NCBI RefSeq assembly: GCF_008642275.1
Contig: NZ_CP029189.1
Coordinates: forward strand, 1,906,001 to 1,970,000
Origin: Streptomyces venezuelae
GTDB lineage: Bacteria; Actinomycetota; Actinomycetes; Streptomycetales; Streptomycetaceae
DNA length: 64,000 bases
Direction: 5' to 3'
Below are positions 35,092 through 43,872 of this stretch, one piece after another. Below the pieces are notes generated by a model that searched no databases, had not been told where the DNA came from, and saw only the letters and a list, made by a program, of their open reading frames with translations. Every line of letters begins with the position of its first letter. The first letter of the stretch is position 1. The position numbers were made by a program, and so were the translations under genes.

Positions 35092-36054
35092 ATGGATCCC
35101 ATACGTGTTGTGCTGTTCACCGAAGTCAACTCCAAACTCGGATCGCCCTTCCTGAGCATCCTGCACGGCCACCCGGACGTGGAGCTGGCCGCCCTGGTCA
35201 CCTCACCGCCCGGGAAGCTGTGCGCGTACTTCACCGATGACGAGGAGGCCGTCGACGTCGCCGACCAGGCGCGCGCCCTGGGCGTACGCGTCCTGCGCCC
35301 GCGCTCGGCGAACGACCCCGACGCGGTGGAGGCCCTCGCCGCTCTGGACGCCGACTACTTCCTCGTCGGCAACTTCCAGCAGCTGCTGAAGGCTCCGCTG
35401 CTGGCGCTGCCGCGCCGCACCTCGGTCAACTTCCACCCCTCGCCGCTGCCGGAGTTCGCGGGCCTGGCGCCCTTCTACTGGATGGTCCGCGAGGGGGCCG
35501 CGGAGAGTTCCGTCTCCGCCATCGAGATGGGCGCCGAACTCGACGACGGCGACCTGCTGATGCAGCACCACATCCCGCTGTCGGGCCGCGAGACCGGCCT
35601 GGAGCTGCGCACCATGCAGGAGCGGGCCAACGTCCTGATGCTGCTCGACCTGATCCCGCAGCTGGTGGAGGGGACCTGGGAGCGCACGCCCCAGGACCTG
35701 TCCCGCCGCTCCTACTACGGGCGGCCCCGCGACGAGCACTACCGGCTCGACTTCAGCCGGCCCGCCGCCGTCGTGGAGCGCCACGTACGGGCCGCCTACC
35801 GCAACCCGGGTGCCTGGTTCACGGCCCCCGGCGGGCAGCGCATCCGGCTGCTGTCGGCCGCGTACGGGGAGGGCGGGGGTCCCGGGGGCGGCGGGCGGCC
35901 GCCCGGCACGCTGGTGCGCGACGGGAGCGGGCTGTACGTGGCGTGTGCGGACGGCGAGTGGCTGCGGCTGGTCACGGTGGAATGCGGAGGGCGTGAGGTG
36001 GCGGTCGACGACCCGGTCCTCGCGCTGCTCGGCGAAGCGACGACGGTAGGGTGA
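35092..36054 (+). CDS. N10-formyl-THF-dependent formyltransferase
   Basis: A 320-residue protein of the methionyl-tRNA formyltransferase superfamily. The N-terminal Rossmann half has VVLFTEVNSKLGSPFL, the catalytic triad is Asn113, His115 (SVNFHPSPLPEFAGLAPFYW) and Asp151 (MGAELDDGDLL), and a C-terminal domain with SRRSYYGRPRDEHYRLDFSRPA follows. The latter is the methionyl-tRNA/sugar formyltransferase C-domain type. Its place in this operon points to N-formylation of an amine on a small molecule rather than tRNA. The acceptor is unknown. The ribosome-binding site is weak (GAGAGAAG). Confidence 0.88.
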   Translation: MDPIRVVLFTEVNSKLGSPFLSILHGHPDVELAALVTSPPGKLCAYFTDDEEAVDVADQARALGVRVLRPRSANDPDAVEALAALDADYFLVGNFQQLLKAPLLALPRRTSVNFHPSPLPEFAGLAPFYWMVREGAAESSVSAIEMGAELDDGDLLMQHHIPLSGRETGLELRTMQERANVLMLLDLIPQLVEGTWERTPQDLSRRSYYGRPRDEHYRLDFSRPAAVVERHVRAAYRNPGAWFTAPGGQRIRLLSAAYGEGGGPGGGGRPPGTLVRDGSGLYVACADGEWLRLVTVECGGREVAVDDPVLALLGEATTVG

Positions 36055-36057
36055 GAG

Positions 36058-36564
36058 ATGTCTTTGTTCGAAGCGACCCAGCAGGCCGAAGTGCCCACCG
36101 AGGTGCGCCGGGTCCTGCACGTTCCGGCCGGGGGCGGCAAGGCCACCTGGCTGTCGGGTGACGTCTACAGCGTGAAGGCGGGCGCGGTCGAGACCGGCGG
36201 TTCCATCGCCGTGCTGGAGGCGTCCGTACCGCCCGGCGGGGGCCCTCCGCCGCACCACCACGCCGACGAGGACGAGGCCTTCTACGTCCTGGACGGCCGG
36301 CTGACCATCCGGGTCGGCGAGAACACGTACGAGGCGGCCACCGGCGACTTCGTGTTCGTGCCGCGCGGTACGGCGCACCAGTTCCACAACCACTCCCTGC
36401 ACGCGGCGAAGCTGCTGCTGATCTTCACGCCGGGCGGGGTGGAGAACTTCTTCCTGGAGGCCGGTACGGAGCCCGTTCCGGGTGTGCCGGTGCCGGTGGA
36501 GGATCCGCCGGGCGTGGCCGAGGTGGGGGCGCGGTACGGGGTGGTTCCGGCCACGTTCGACTGA
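36058..36564 (+). CDS. cupin-domain protein
   Basis: A 168-residue single-domain cupin. Metal ligands are His66, His68 and Glu73 in PPPHHHADEDEAFYVLDG and His107 in VPRGTAHQFHN, the complete two-motif set. The family includes quercetin dioxygenase-like oxygenases, isomerases and metal-binding sensors. ATG 36058 is three bases after the formyltransferase stop, so it is the last gene of the operon. It might oxygenate or isomerise the pathway product. The TetR gene begins 61 bases downstream. Confidence 0.88.
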   Translation: MSLFEATQQAEVPTEVRRVLHVPAGGGKATWLSGDVYSVKAGAVETGGSIAVLEASVPPGGGPPPHHHADEDEAFYVLDGRLTIRVGENTYEAATGDFVFVPRGTAHQFHNHSLHAAKLLLIFTPGGVENFFLEAGTEPVPGVPVPVEDPPGVAEVGARYGVVPATFD

Positions 36565-36587
36565 CTCCGGCCTGCCGTACCGTCTTT

Positions 36588-36604
36588 CTGAAACGACCGG
36601 TTGG
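36588..36604. promoter_or_regulatory. probable TetR operator, copy 1
   Basis: CTGAAACGACCGGTTGG lies directly upstream of the TetR start. It shares the core CTGRAACGAYCG with the perfect palindrome before the MFS gene at 37303. Confidence 0.6.
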
Positions 36605-36625
36605 AAATGGGGTAGCCTCGTGCCC

Positions 36626-37219
36626 ATGGCCAGGCCCAAGGAGTTCGACCCGCAGACCGCCCTGGTGGCGGCCATGGAGCTCTTCCGCCGCCAGGGGTAC
36701 GAGGCCACCTCGATCCAGGACCTGGTGGACGCGCTGGGCATCAACCGCTCCAGCATGTACGCCGCCTACGGTTCCAAGCACGATCTCTACCTCAAGGCAC
36801 TGGACCTGTACTGCGCCGTCGAGGCGGACCGGGCGCAGGAGCGTCTCGCCGAGTCCGACGAGGGTCCCGCCCTGCCGGTCCTGCGCGCCTTCCTCCTCTC
36901 CTACGTCGAGTCGGCGCTGGCCGATCCGCTGCGCGGCGGGTGCATGGTCACCCACGGCGTGCTGGAGCGGCTGCCGGAGGACGCGAAGGCCGCCGAACGG
37001 CTCGGCGGGGCGCTGGGTTCGCTGGAGGAGGCCTTCGCCTACCTCCTGCTGAAGGCCCAAGCGGCCGGGGAGCTCGCGCCCGGCACCGACGTGCGCACCA
37101 CCGCCCGCCTCCTCGTCACCCTCACCCAGGGGCTGCGCGTCATGGAGCGGGCGGCGGACCGTGACTATCTGACCCAGGTCGTCGACCAGGCCCTCAAGGG
37201 CCTTTCCCCTACCGGCTGA
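36626..37219 (+). CDS. TetR-family regulator
   Basis: A 197-residue repressor. The HTH 'ALVAAMELFRRQGYEATSIQDLVDALGINRSSMYAAYGSKHDLYLKAL' occupies about 11-58, and the C-terminal domain has the AcrR-like 'GGCMVTHGVLE' segment. ATG 36626 was preferred to GTG 36620. It follows the six-gene operon in the same direction and precedes the MFS gene. Similar palindromes lie before it and before the MFS gene, so it most likely controls itself and export. Confidence 0.9.
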   Translation: MARPKEFDPQTALVAAMELFRRQGYEATSIQDLVDALGINRSSMYAAYGSKHDLYLKALDLYCAVEADRAQERLAESDEGPALPVLRAFLLSYVESALADPLRGGCMVTHGVLERLPEDAKAAERLGGALGSLEEAFAYLLLKAQAAGELAPGTDVRTTARLLVTLTQGLRVMERAADRDYLTQVVDQALKGLSPTG

Positions 37220-37302
37220 CACCCGTCCGGCGTCGGGTTCCGCCGGCCGGCCGGCCTCCGGCCACCCTGCTCCGCCTTCCCTGGGTCACACCTGCCCACA
37301 TT

Positions 37303-37319
37303 CTGGAACGATCGTTCAG
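37303..37319. promoter_or_regulatory. probable TetR operator, copy 2, before the MFS gene
   Basis: CTGGAACGATCGTTCAG contains the perfect 12-bp palindrome GAACGATCGTTC. It ends 13 bases before the MFS start codon, overlapping the expected promoter region. Confidence 0.75.
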
Positions 37320-37332
37320 TTATAGAAAGGTT

Positions 37333-38538
37333 GTGACGGCCGTGCCCAAGGCCGTGTACGTCCTCGCCCTCGGCATCTTCGCCATGGTCACCAGCGAATT
37401 CGTGGTGGCCGGCCTGATGCCCCAGATCTCCGAAGGACTCGGGGCCACCATCCCCCAAGTCGGCTACCTGATCACCGCGTTCGCCGTCGCCATGGCCCTC
37501 GGCGGGCCGTTCCTGGCCACGGCGGTGCTGCGGCTCCCGCACAAGAGCGCCCTGATGGTGCTCTTCGCGGTCTTCCTCGGCGGCAACGTCCTGGCCGCCC
37601 TGTCCACCGACTACGTGACGATGGCCGTCGGGCGCGTCATCACGGGCGTCGCCTCCTCCGCCTTCTTCGGCGTCTCGCTCTCGGTCGTCGCGGAGATCAC
37701 GAAGCCGGAGATGCGCGGCAAGGCGATCGGCGCCGCCATGAACGGGCTGATGCTCGGCACCCTGCTCGGCCTGCCCATCTCCACCTTCGTCGGCGGCCAG
37801 TTCGGCTGGCGGGCCGCGTTCTGGGCGATCTCGGGGCTGACCGTGCTCGCGGCCGTCGCGACGATCGTCGGCGTCCCCTCCGTGACCGGCGCCGAGGGCG
37901 GGGGCGGACCCTCCGTCAGGGAGGAGATGCGCGCCTTCAGGAACCCGCGGCTGTGGCTGGTGTTCTCCACCTCCACGCTGATCATCGGCGCCACCTTCTC
38001 CGCCTTCAGCTACTTCACGCCGATCCTCACCGAGCTCACCGGCTTCAGCGAGGGTTCGGTGCCGTGGCTGCTGGTCGCCTACGGAGCCGCGACCGTCGTC
38101 GGCAACAACATCGTGGGCCGCTTCGCCGACAAGCACACCATCGTGACCCAGCTCGTCGGGCTCGGGCTCAACATGGTCTTCCTCGCCGGCTTCGCCGTCT
38201 TCGCCGAGGTCACCGCGCCCGCGCTGGTCTTCATGATGGGCATCGGCCTGGTCGGCGTCACGATGAACCCCTGCATGATCACCCGGGTCCAGCGCACCGC
38301 GAACGCCCGCCCGCTGGTCAACACCGTGCACTCCTCCTTCATCACCCTCGGCATCGTCATCGGCTCCTGGCTCGGCGGGGTCGGCATCAACGCCTACGGG
38401 CTCCGGGCCCCCCTCGTCCTCGGCGTGATCATGGCCTTCCTCGGCCTGTTCACCCTCCTGCCGGACCTGCGCGCCAAGAAGGACGGCAGCGGCGGCACGA
38501 CCGCGGCCGCCCCCGACCGGCAGCCCGCCACGGCCTGA
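37333..38538 (+). CDS. MFS transporter, DHA1/AraJ type
   Basis: A 401-residue membrane protein with 12 predicted helices, split by the loop GVPSVTGAEGGGGPSVREEMRAFRNP around 185-205. The N-terminal FAMVTSEFVVAGLMPQIS is typical of the CmlR/AraJ drug-efflux group, and motif 'AVGRVITGVASSAFFGVSLSV' is present. It probably exports a product of the adjacent island or a drug. GTG 37333 has GAAAGG just upstream and a TetR operator before that. The next gene, an SDR, follows after 63 bases. Confidence 0.92.
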   Translation: MTAVPKAVYVLALGIFAMVTSEFVVAGLMPQISEGLGATIPQVGYLITAFAVAMALGGPFLATAVLRLPHKSALMVLFAVFLGGNVLAALSTDYVTMAVGRVITGVASSAFFGVSLSVVAEITKPEMRGKAIGAAMNGLMLGTLLGLPISTFVGGQFGWRAAFWAISGLTVLAAVATIVGVPSVTGAEGGGGPSVREEMRAFRNPRLWLVFSTSTLIIGATFSAFSYFTPILTELTGFSEGSVPWLLVAYGAATVVGNNIVGRFADKHTIVTQLVGLGLNMVFLAGFAVFAEVTAPALVFMMGIGLVGVTMNPCMITRVQRTANARPLVNTVHSSFITLGIVIGSWLGGVGINAYGLRAPLVLGVIMAFLGLFTLLPDLRAKKDGSGGTTAAAPDRQPATA

Positions 38539-38601
38539 TCCCGCCCCCCGTCCCTCGCTCTCTCCCCCCACCCGACTCCCCCGCACAGAAAAGGAATCAA
38601 C

Positions 38602-39348
38602 GTGACGACCACTCTCCACGGCGTGGCCCTGGTGACCGGCGGCTCCCGCGGCATCGGCGCCGAGATCGCCCGTACGCTCGCCGCCCACGGCGCCGACGTC
38701 GCGATCACCTACCGCTCGAACAAGGAACAGGCCGAAGAGGTCGCCGGGCAGGTACGGGCCCTCGGGCGCCGTGCCGTGGCCGTCGAGGCCGACGCCGCCG
38801 ACGCCGGGGCCGTGACGGCCGCGGTGGACCGGGTCGTGCGCGAACTCGGCCCGGTCCGCATCCTCGTCAACAACGCCGGGTACGCGGACATGACCTGCCC
38901 GCCGCTCGCCGAGGTGCCGCTGGCCACCCTCGACCGGACCCTGGACATCAACGTCCGCGGCGCCTTCCTCACCGCGCAGGCCGTCTCCCGGTCCATGCCC
39001 GACGGCGGCCGCATCGTCAACATCGGCTCCTGCCTCGCCACGCAGGTCCCCGCCGCCGGCTTCACCCCGTACTCCATGTCGAAGGCGGCGGTCCACGGCC
39101 TGACCGTGGGCCTCGCCCGCGACCTGGGCGACCGTGCCATCACCGTCAACCAGGTGGCGCCCGGCTCCGTCGACACCGACATGAACCCCGCCGACGGTCC
39201 GTCCGCCGACTTCCAGCGCGGCCTGAACGTCTTCGGCCGCTACGGCCGGGCCGCGGAGATCGCGAGCGCGGTCCTCTACCTGGCCAGCGACGAGGCCTCG
39301 TTCGTCACCGGCACCACGCTGACCGTCGACGGCGGCGCCAACGCCTGA
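38602..39348 (+). CDS. short-chain dehydrogenase/reductase
   Basis: A 248-residue classical SDR. The cofactor motif TGGSRGIG is at about 12-19 with an Arg after strand 2 (YRSNKEQ), which favours NADPH. NNAGYAD and the catalytic Tyr in PYSMSKAAVHGL follow, and the C-terminus is TGTTLTVDGGANA. It resembles FabG and antibiotic-ketoreductase types. GTG 38602 has AAAAGGAA upstream. It may act on the island's product with the BBE-type oxidase, but could also be an unrelated passenger gene next to the MFS transporter. Confidence 0.9.
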   Translation: MTTTLHGVALVTGGSRGIGAEIARTLAAHGADVAITYRSNKEQAEEVAGQVRALGRRAVAVEADAADAGAVTAAVDRVVRELGPVRILVNNAGYADMTCPPLAEVPLATLDRTLDINVRGAFLTAQAVSRSMPDGGRIVNIGSCLATQVPAAGFTPYSMSKAAVHGLTVGLARDLGDRAITVNQVAPGSVDTDMNPADGPSADFQRGLNVFGRYGRAAEIASAVLYLASDEASFVTGTTLTVDGGANA

Positions 39349-39404
39349 CCGGCAGGCCCCCGGAACCGCCGGGCCCCGGAGGCACACAGGAGCCCCCGCT
39401 CGCC

Positions 39405-39482
39405 CCCGGGGCCCGGCCCGGTCGGGTCCCAACCCGGCCCGGCCCGGCCCAGCCCGGCCCAACCCGGCCCGGCCCAGCCGCC
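39405..39482. repeat. CCCGGCC-type low-complexity repeat
   Basis: About 75 bases made of CCCGGCC, CCCAGCC and CCCAACC units between the SDR and BBE genes. It could form alternative hairpins with the flanking GGG runs. Confidence 0.7.
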
Positions 39483-39544
39483 AGCAGCTCGGACCCCCAT
39501 CGCACCGCCCCGTACCGCACTCGCGCCACGCAAGGGAACCTGTC

Positions 39545-41173
39545 ATGCCGCATCCGGACCGCCGCGGATTCCTCGCCGCCTCGGCCGTCGTGGTGGGCGC
39601 CGGGACAGCCGGCACCCTCACCACCGCCCCCGCTTCCGCCGCCACCGCCCCCGGGGCGGCGGGCCCGAAGATCCTGCCCTCCGACGCCCGCTACCCCTCG
39701 CTCCGGACGGGCATCAACCGGCGCTACGCGGCCGACCCCGAGCACGTCAAGATGGTCCGCTCGGCCCGTGACGCCGAGGACGCGCTCCGCGAGGCGATCG
39801 CCCGCCGCAAGCGGATCTCCGTCCGCTCCGGCGGCCACTGCCTCGCCGACTTCACCTGCAACCCCGAGGTGGAGGTCCTCCTCGACTTCTCCGAGATGAC
39901 CGGTGTCGGCTACGACGAGCGCCGCCGTGCCTTCCACGTCGAGCCCGGCGCCCACCTCATGGCCGTCTACGAGGCCCTCTACAAGGGGTGGGGCGTCACC
40001 CTGCCCGGCGGGGTCTGCCACTCCGTGGGCGCCGGCGGCCACATCAGCGGCGGCGGCTACGGCCTGCTCTCCCGCGACTTCGGCCTGGTCGTGGACCACC
40101 TGTACGCCGTCGAGGTGGTCGTCCCGGGCGCCGGCGGCCGCCCCCGTACGATCGTGGCCACCCGCGAGGCCGACGATCCGCACCGCGAGCTGTGGTGGGC
40201 CCACACCGGAGGCGGCGGCGGCAACTTCGGCCTCGTCACCCGCTACTGGTTCCGCACCCCCGGCACCGGACACGCGCCCCCGGAACGTCAGCTGCCCGTC
40301 CCGCCGGCCACGCTGCACGCCTGCGCGATCGACCTGTCCTGGGACGAGCTCACCGAGGACCGGTTCGTGCGGCTCCTGCGGAACTACGGCAGCTGGCACG
40401 AGCGCAATTCCGGTCCGGGCTCACCGGGCCGCCACCTGTCCACCCTCTTCAACGCCAACGCCCGCCGCTTCGGCTCCCTCGCCCACTACGCCCAGTCCTC
40501 CTCCCGCGCCACCCTCGACGCGTACCTCGCCGCCCTGCTGGACGGCACCGGCCTCACCCCGCGCCCCGTCGACCGGCCCAGCGGCGAACTGGCCGCCATG
40601 CCGAACCTGTTCACCCCGCGCGAGCTGCCCTGGCTGGACGCGGCCCGCATGGTCGGCTCGCCCAACCCGGTCTGGGCCAATCCGCTGGCCCGGGTCGGCC
40701 TCAAGTCCGCCTACCACAGGCGCGGCTTCACCCTGCACCAGCTGCAGGCCGCGTACCGGCACCTCTCCCGGACCGACAACCCCGACACCTCCCTGGTCCT
40801 GCTCTCCTTCGGCGGCGCCATCAACGCCCACGGCGAGGCGGACACCGCAGCCGCCCAGCGCGACTCCGTCTTCAAGGTCCTGTACCAGTCGATCTGGTCG
40901 GCCCCCCAGGACGACGAGCCGGAGACGAACCGGCTGCGCGCCTTCTACGGCGACGTCTACGCCGAGACCGGCGGCGTCCCGGCAACCGGCGGGGTCACCG
41001 ACGGCTGCTACATCAACTACCCCGACACCGACCTGGCCGACCCCGCGGTCAACACCTCCGGCATCCCCTGGCACGAGCTCTTCTACAAGGGAAACTACGA
41101 GCGGCTGCGGGCGGTCAAGCGCCGCTACGACCCCCACGCGGTCCTCCGGCACAAGCTCTCGGTCGCACCGTGA
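39545..41173 (+). CDS. Tat-exported bicovalent FAD oxidase, berberine-bridge-enzyme type
   Basis: A 542-residue secreted flavoenzyme. The twin-arginine signal DRRGFLAASAVV (5-16) ends in an Ala-rich cleavage region. His98 in VRSGGHCL and Cys158 in GGVCHSVGAGGHISGGGYG are the two residues that link covalently to FAD in BBE-type oxidases. The C-terminal GCYINYPDTDLADP and YKGNYERLRAVKRRYDPHAVLRH are the BBE signature. Members oxidise alcohols, sugars or tailor antibiotics outside or inside the cell with O2. ATG 39545 has AAGGGAA upstream. The stop overlaps the permease start (GTGA). Confidence 0.92.
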   Translation: MPHPDRRGFLAASAVVVGAGTAGTLTTAPASAATAPGAAGPKILPSDARYPSLRTGINRRYAADPEHVKMVRSARDAEDALREAIARRKRISVRSGGHCLADFTCNPEVEVLLDFSEMTGVGYDERRRAFHVEPGAHLMAVYEALYKGWGVTLPGGVCHSVGAGGHISGGGYGLLSRDFGLVVDHLYAVEVVVPGAGGRPRTIVATREADDPHRELWWAHTGGGGGNFGLVTRYWFRTPGTGHAPPERQLPVPPATLHACAIDLSWDELTEDRFVRLLRNYGSWHERNSGPGSPGRHLSTLFNANARRFGSLAHYAQSSSRATLDAYLAALLDGTGLTPRPVDRPSGELAAMPNLFTPRELPWLDAARMVGSPNPVWANPLARVGLKSAYHRRGFTLHQLQAAYRHLSRTDNPDTSLVLLSFGGAINAHGEADTAAAQRDSVFKVLYQSIWSAPQDDEPETNRLRAFYGDVYAETGGVPATGGVTDGCYINYPDTDLADPAVNTSGIPWHELFYKGNYERLRAVKRRYDPHAVLRHKLSVAP

Positions 41174-42552
41174 CGGCACAGGGCGAGCAGGCGTTCCGCA
41201 ACCGTCACCTGACCATGATGGCGATGGGCGGCGCGGTCGGCACCGGGCTCTTCGTCGGTTCGGCGCAGAGCATCCGGGCCGCCGGCCCCGCCGTCCTCGT
41301 CAGCTACGCGCTGGCCGGGCTGCTGGTGCTGCTGGTCATGCGGATGCTCGGGGAGATGGTCGCCGCCCGCCCGATGTCCGGGTCCTTCGCCGACTACGCC
41401 CGCCTCGCCCTCGGCGAGTGGGCGGGGTTCACGGTCGGCTGGCTCTACTGGTACGCCTTCGTCGCCATCGTGGCCGTCGAGGCGATCGCGGGCGGCCAGA
41501 TCGTGCACGGCTGGCTGCCGCAGGTACCGGCCTGGGTGTGCAGCCTGTTCCTGCTCGGGGGGCTGACGGCGGTGAACCTCCGCTCCTCGCGCGCCTTCGG
41601 GAACGCCGAGTTCTGGTTCGCGGTCGTCAAGATCGCCGCGATCCTCGCCTTCCTGGCCCTGGGGACCGCCTACCTGCTGGGGGACGGCCCTGCGGGGCCG
41701 CCGCTGGGGAACCTCACGGCGTACGGAGGTTTCGCCCCGCACGGCCTCGGCCCGGTCCTCACCGCCACCGTCGGTGTCGTCTTCGCCTTCGGCGGTACCG
41801 AGATCGTGGCCGTCGCGGCCGCCGAGTGCCCCGACCCGGGCCGGGCGGTGGCCCGCGCCACCCGCCAGATCGTGTGGCGGATCCTCGTGTTCTTCCTCGG
41901 CTCGGTCCTGCTGGTGCTCGCGATCGTGCCCTGGCCGGAGATCACCGGCGGCGAGAGCCCGTATGTGAGCGCCCTGACCCGAATCGGGGTCCCGTTCGCC
42001 GGAACCGCCATGAGCACGGTGATCCTGACCGCGCTGCTGTCGGTGCTCGGCTCCACGCTCTACGCCTCCTCGCGCATGCTGGCCACCCTCGCCGGGCACG
42101 GCGACGCGCCCCGGTGGGCGGCGGCACCCCGGCGTGCGGTCCTGCTCGGAACCGTGGCGGGCTGCGGGGCCGTCGCGGCCCAGGCGGTCAGTCCCGAGCG
42201 GGCGTTCCCGTTCCTGCTCGACTCGACCGGCGCGGTGCTGATCATCATGTACCTGGGGATCGCCGTCTCCCAGTTCGTCCTGCGGATCCGCGCCGAGCGC
42301 ACCGCGCCCGCACCGCCCGCCTTCCGCATGTGGGGCTTCCCGTACCTGACGCTGCTGGTCGTCGCGGCGTTCTCGGCGATCCTGTGCTCCATGCTCTTCA
42401 CCGCGCAGACCCGTCCCCGGCTGCTGATGAGCCTGGGCACGCTCGCCGTGGTGCTGGTGGCGTGCGCCCTCACGAGAGCCGCGAAGGCCACGAGGGCCGC
42501 GAAGGCCCGGAGGAGGGCTGCCGAGTTGCGGTTCGTCAACACGGTAAGGTAA
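41170..42552 (+). CDS. amino-acid permease, APC superfamily
   Basis: A 460-residue transporter with 12 predicted helices. The first helix has MAMGGAVGTGLFVGSA, the substrate-binding unwound segment of the AAT/GabP family, and 'FAFGGTEIVAVAAAECPDP' matches helix 6 of the same group. It imports amino acids with protons. GTG 41170 overlaps the BBE stop, so oxidase and permease are coexpressed: for example an external oxidation followed by uptake. The C-terminal tail is Arg/Lys/Ala-rich. Confidence 0.9.
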   Translation: MTAQGEQAFRNRHLTMMAMGGAVGTGLFVGSAQSIRAAGPAVLVSYALAGLLVLLVMRMLGEMVAARPMSGSFADYARLALGEWAGFTVGWLYWYAFVAIVAVEAIAGGQIVHGWLPQVPAWVCSLFLLGGLTAVNLRSSRAFGNAEFWFAVVKIAAILAFLALGTAYLLGDGPAGPPLGNLTAYGGFAPHGLGPVLTATVGVVFAFGGTEIVAVAAAECPDPGRAVARATRQIVWRILVFFLGSVLLVLAIVPWPEITGGESPYVSALTRIGVPFAGTAMSTVILTALLSVLGSTLYASSRMLATLAGHGDAPRWAAAPRRAVLLGTVAGCGAVAAQAVSPERAFPFLLDSTGAVLIIMYLGIAVSQFVLRIRAERTAPAPPAFRMWGFPYLTLLVVAAFSAILCSMLFTAQTRPRLLMSLGTLAVVLVACALTRAAKATRAAKARRRAAELRFVNTVR

Positions 42553-42569
42553 GTAAACGGTGTTTGTAC
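42553..42569. promoter_or_regulatory. possible operator before the second TetR gene
   Basis: GTAAAC-GGT-GTTTGTAC, an imperfect palindrome with core AAAC-GGT-GTTT, about 50 bases upstream of the TetR start and directly after the permease stop. Confidence 0.4.
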
Positions 42570-42616
42570 GGGGGTAGAAGACACTCTCGCCGTGTCCCTG
42601 AGGAGGAGCCCCCGCC

Positions 42617-43336
42617 ATGCAGACCCTGTCGCGCCGTGAACGTCTCCGGATCGAGACCACCGCCGAGATCAAGGAGGTGGCGCTCGCGCTGCTCGCCTCC
42701 GGTGACGTCGCCGGGATCACGCTGCGCGGCATCGCGCGCGAGATGGGCATGACCGCCGCGGCCCTGTACGGCTACTTCGACACCCGCGACGATCTGCTCG
42801 CCACGCTGGCGGCCGACACGTACAACCGGCTCGCCGACCAGCAGGAGCTGGCCCGTGACGCGCTCCCCGAGGAGGCGACCGCGGCCCGGCTCCTCGCGGT
42901 CGCGGACACCTTCCGGGAGTGGGCCCGTACCCGCCCGGCGGAGTTCCGCCTGACCTACGGGGACAGCTCGCCGGGGTACGCGCCGACCCACGACGCCGTC
43001 GTGGCGGCCGCCCGCCGGTGCTGCATGATCCTCCTGGGCCTGGTCGACGCCGCCTGGCCCGCCGCCCCCGAGCAGCTCAAGCGGGCCGAGGCGCAGTGGA
43101 GCGACTTCGTCCCCTCCCTCGCGGCCCTGGCCCGCGAGTGCTTCCCCCACCTGCCGCCGCAGGCGCTGCTGGCCTCGCTGCGGGTGTGGGGCCGCATGTA
43201 CGGCCCCGTCGCGCTGGAGGTGTACCGGCAGTTCGGCCCCGAGGCCAACCCCCGGGTGCTGTTCCAGGCGGAGATGGACTCGGCCCTGGAGATGCTCGGC
43301 CTGGAGCAGCCCCGGCCGGGCGGGGCCGGTTCCTGA
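42617..43336 (+). CDS. TetR-family regulator
   Basis: A 239-residue regulator. The HTH 'RIETTAEIKEVALALLASGDVAGITLRGIAREMGMTAAALYGYFDTRDDLLATL' spans about 11-64, and the C-terminal domain (WARTRPAEFRLTYGDSSPGYAPT) belongs to the TetR_C_33-like group common in Streptomyces. GAGGAGGAG precedes ATG 42617. It follows the oxidase-permease pair and may repress it. It is convergent with the VOC gene, with only 10 bases between stops. Confidence 0.9.
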   Translation: MQTLSRRERLRIETTAEIKEVALALLASGDVAGITLRGIAREMGMTAAALYGYFDTRDDLLATLAADTYNRLADQQELARDALPEEATAARLLAVADTFREWARTRPAEFRLTYGDSSPGYAPTHDAVVAAARRCCMILLGLVDAAWPAAPEQLKRAEAQWSDFVPSLAALARECFPHLPPQALLASLRVWGRMYGPVALEVYRQFGPEANPRVLFQAEMDSALEMLGLEQPRPGGAGS

Positions 43337-43346
43337 GAGCGGTCCG

Positions 43347-43790
43347 TCACGCGGCCGCGCTGGGCGGGGCCGCCAGGTTCAGCTGCCAGGAGACGCCGAA
43401 GCGGTCGTTCACCCAGCCGAACCGGTGGCTGAATCCGTACGAGCCCAGGGGCATGAGCTCCTGGCCCTGTTCGGCGAGCGCGCCGTAGAGGCGGTCGATC
43501 TCGGCCTCGTCCTCGCACTGGACGTACAGGGACACCGCGGGCGTGAAGCCGAAGGCGTGCTCGGCCGGGCTGTCGATGCACATGAGCTGCTGTCCGGCCA
43601 GGGAGAACGTCGCGTGGCGCACGGTTCCCTCGGGCCCGGCCCCGGGTCCGGTCTCGCCGGGGCCGTAGCGGCTGATGGCGAGCACCTGCGCGTCGTCGAA
43701 CAGCGAGACGTAGAAGCCCATGGCTTCCTCGGCCCGTCCCTCGAACATCAGAAACGTGGTGATCTTCTGCGGGGTCGGTGTGACGGCCAT
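43347..43790 (-). CDS. VOC-superfamily protein, PhnB-like
   Basis: A 147-residue protein with the PhnB/3-demethylubiquinone-methyltransferase-like VOC fold. It starts KITTFLMFEGRAEEAMGFYVSLF, has VRHATFSLAGQQLMCIDS in the middle, and ends GWVNDRFGVSWQLNL. Members form dimers with paired beta-alpha-beta-beta-beta modules; the molecular function of this subgroup is not established. It stands alone between the TetR gene and the steroid-type cluster. Confidence 0.88.
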   Translation of the reverse strand: MAVTPTPQKITTFLMFEGRAEEAMGFYVSLFDDAQVLAISRYGPGETGPGAGPEGTVRHATFSLAGQQLMCIDSPAEHAFGFTPAVSLYVQCEDEAEIDRLYGALAEQGQELMPLGSYGFSHRFGWVNDRFGVSWQLNLAAPPSAAA

Positions 43791-43872
43791 CGTCGGATCG
43801 TGTCCCTTCGGCTCTGGTCCCGGACCAGGAACCTTAGCCTCCGGTGTCGCCGCCGGGACCGGACCGGGGCCG

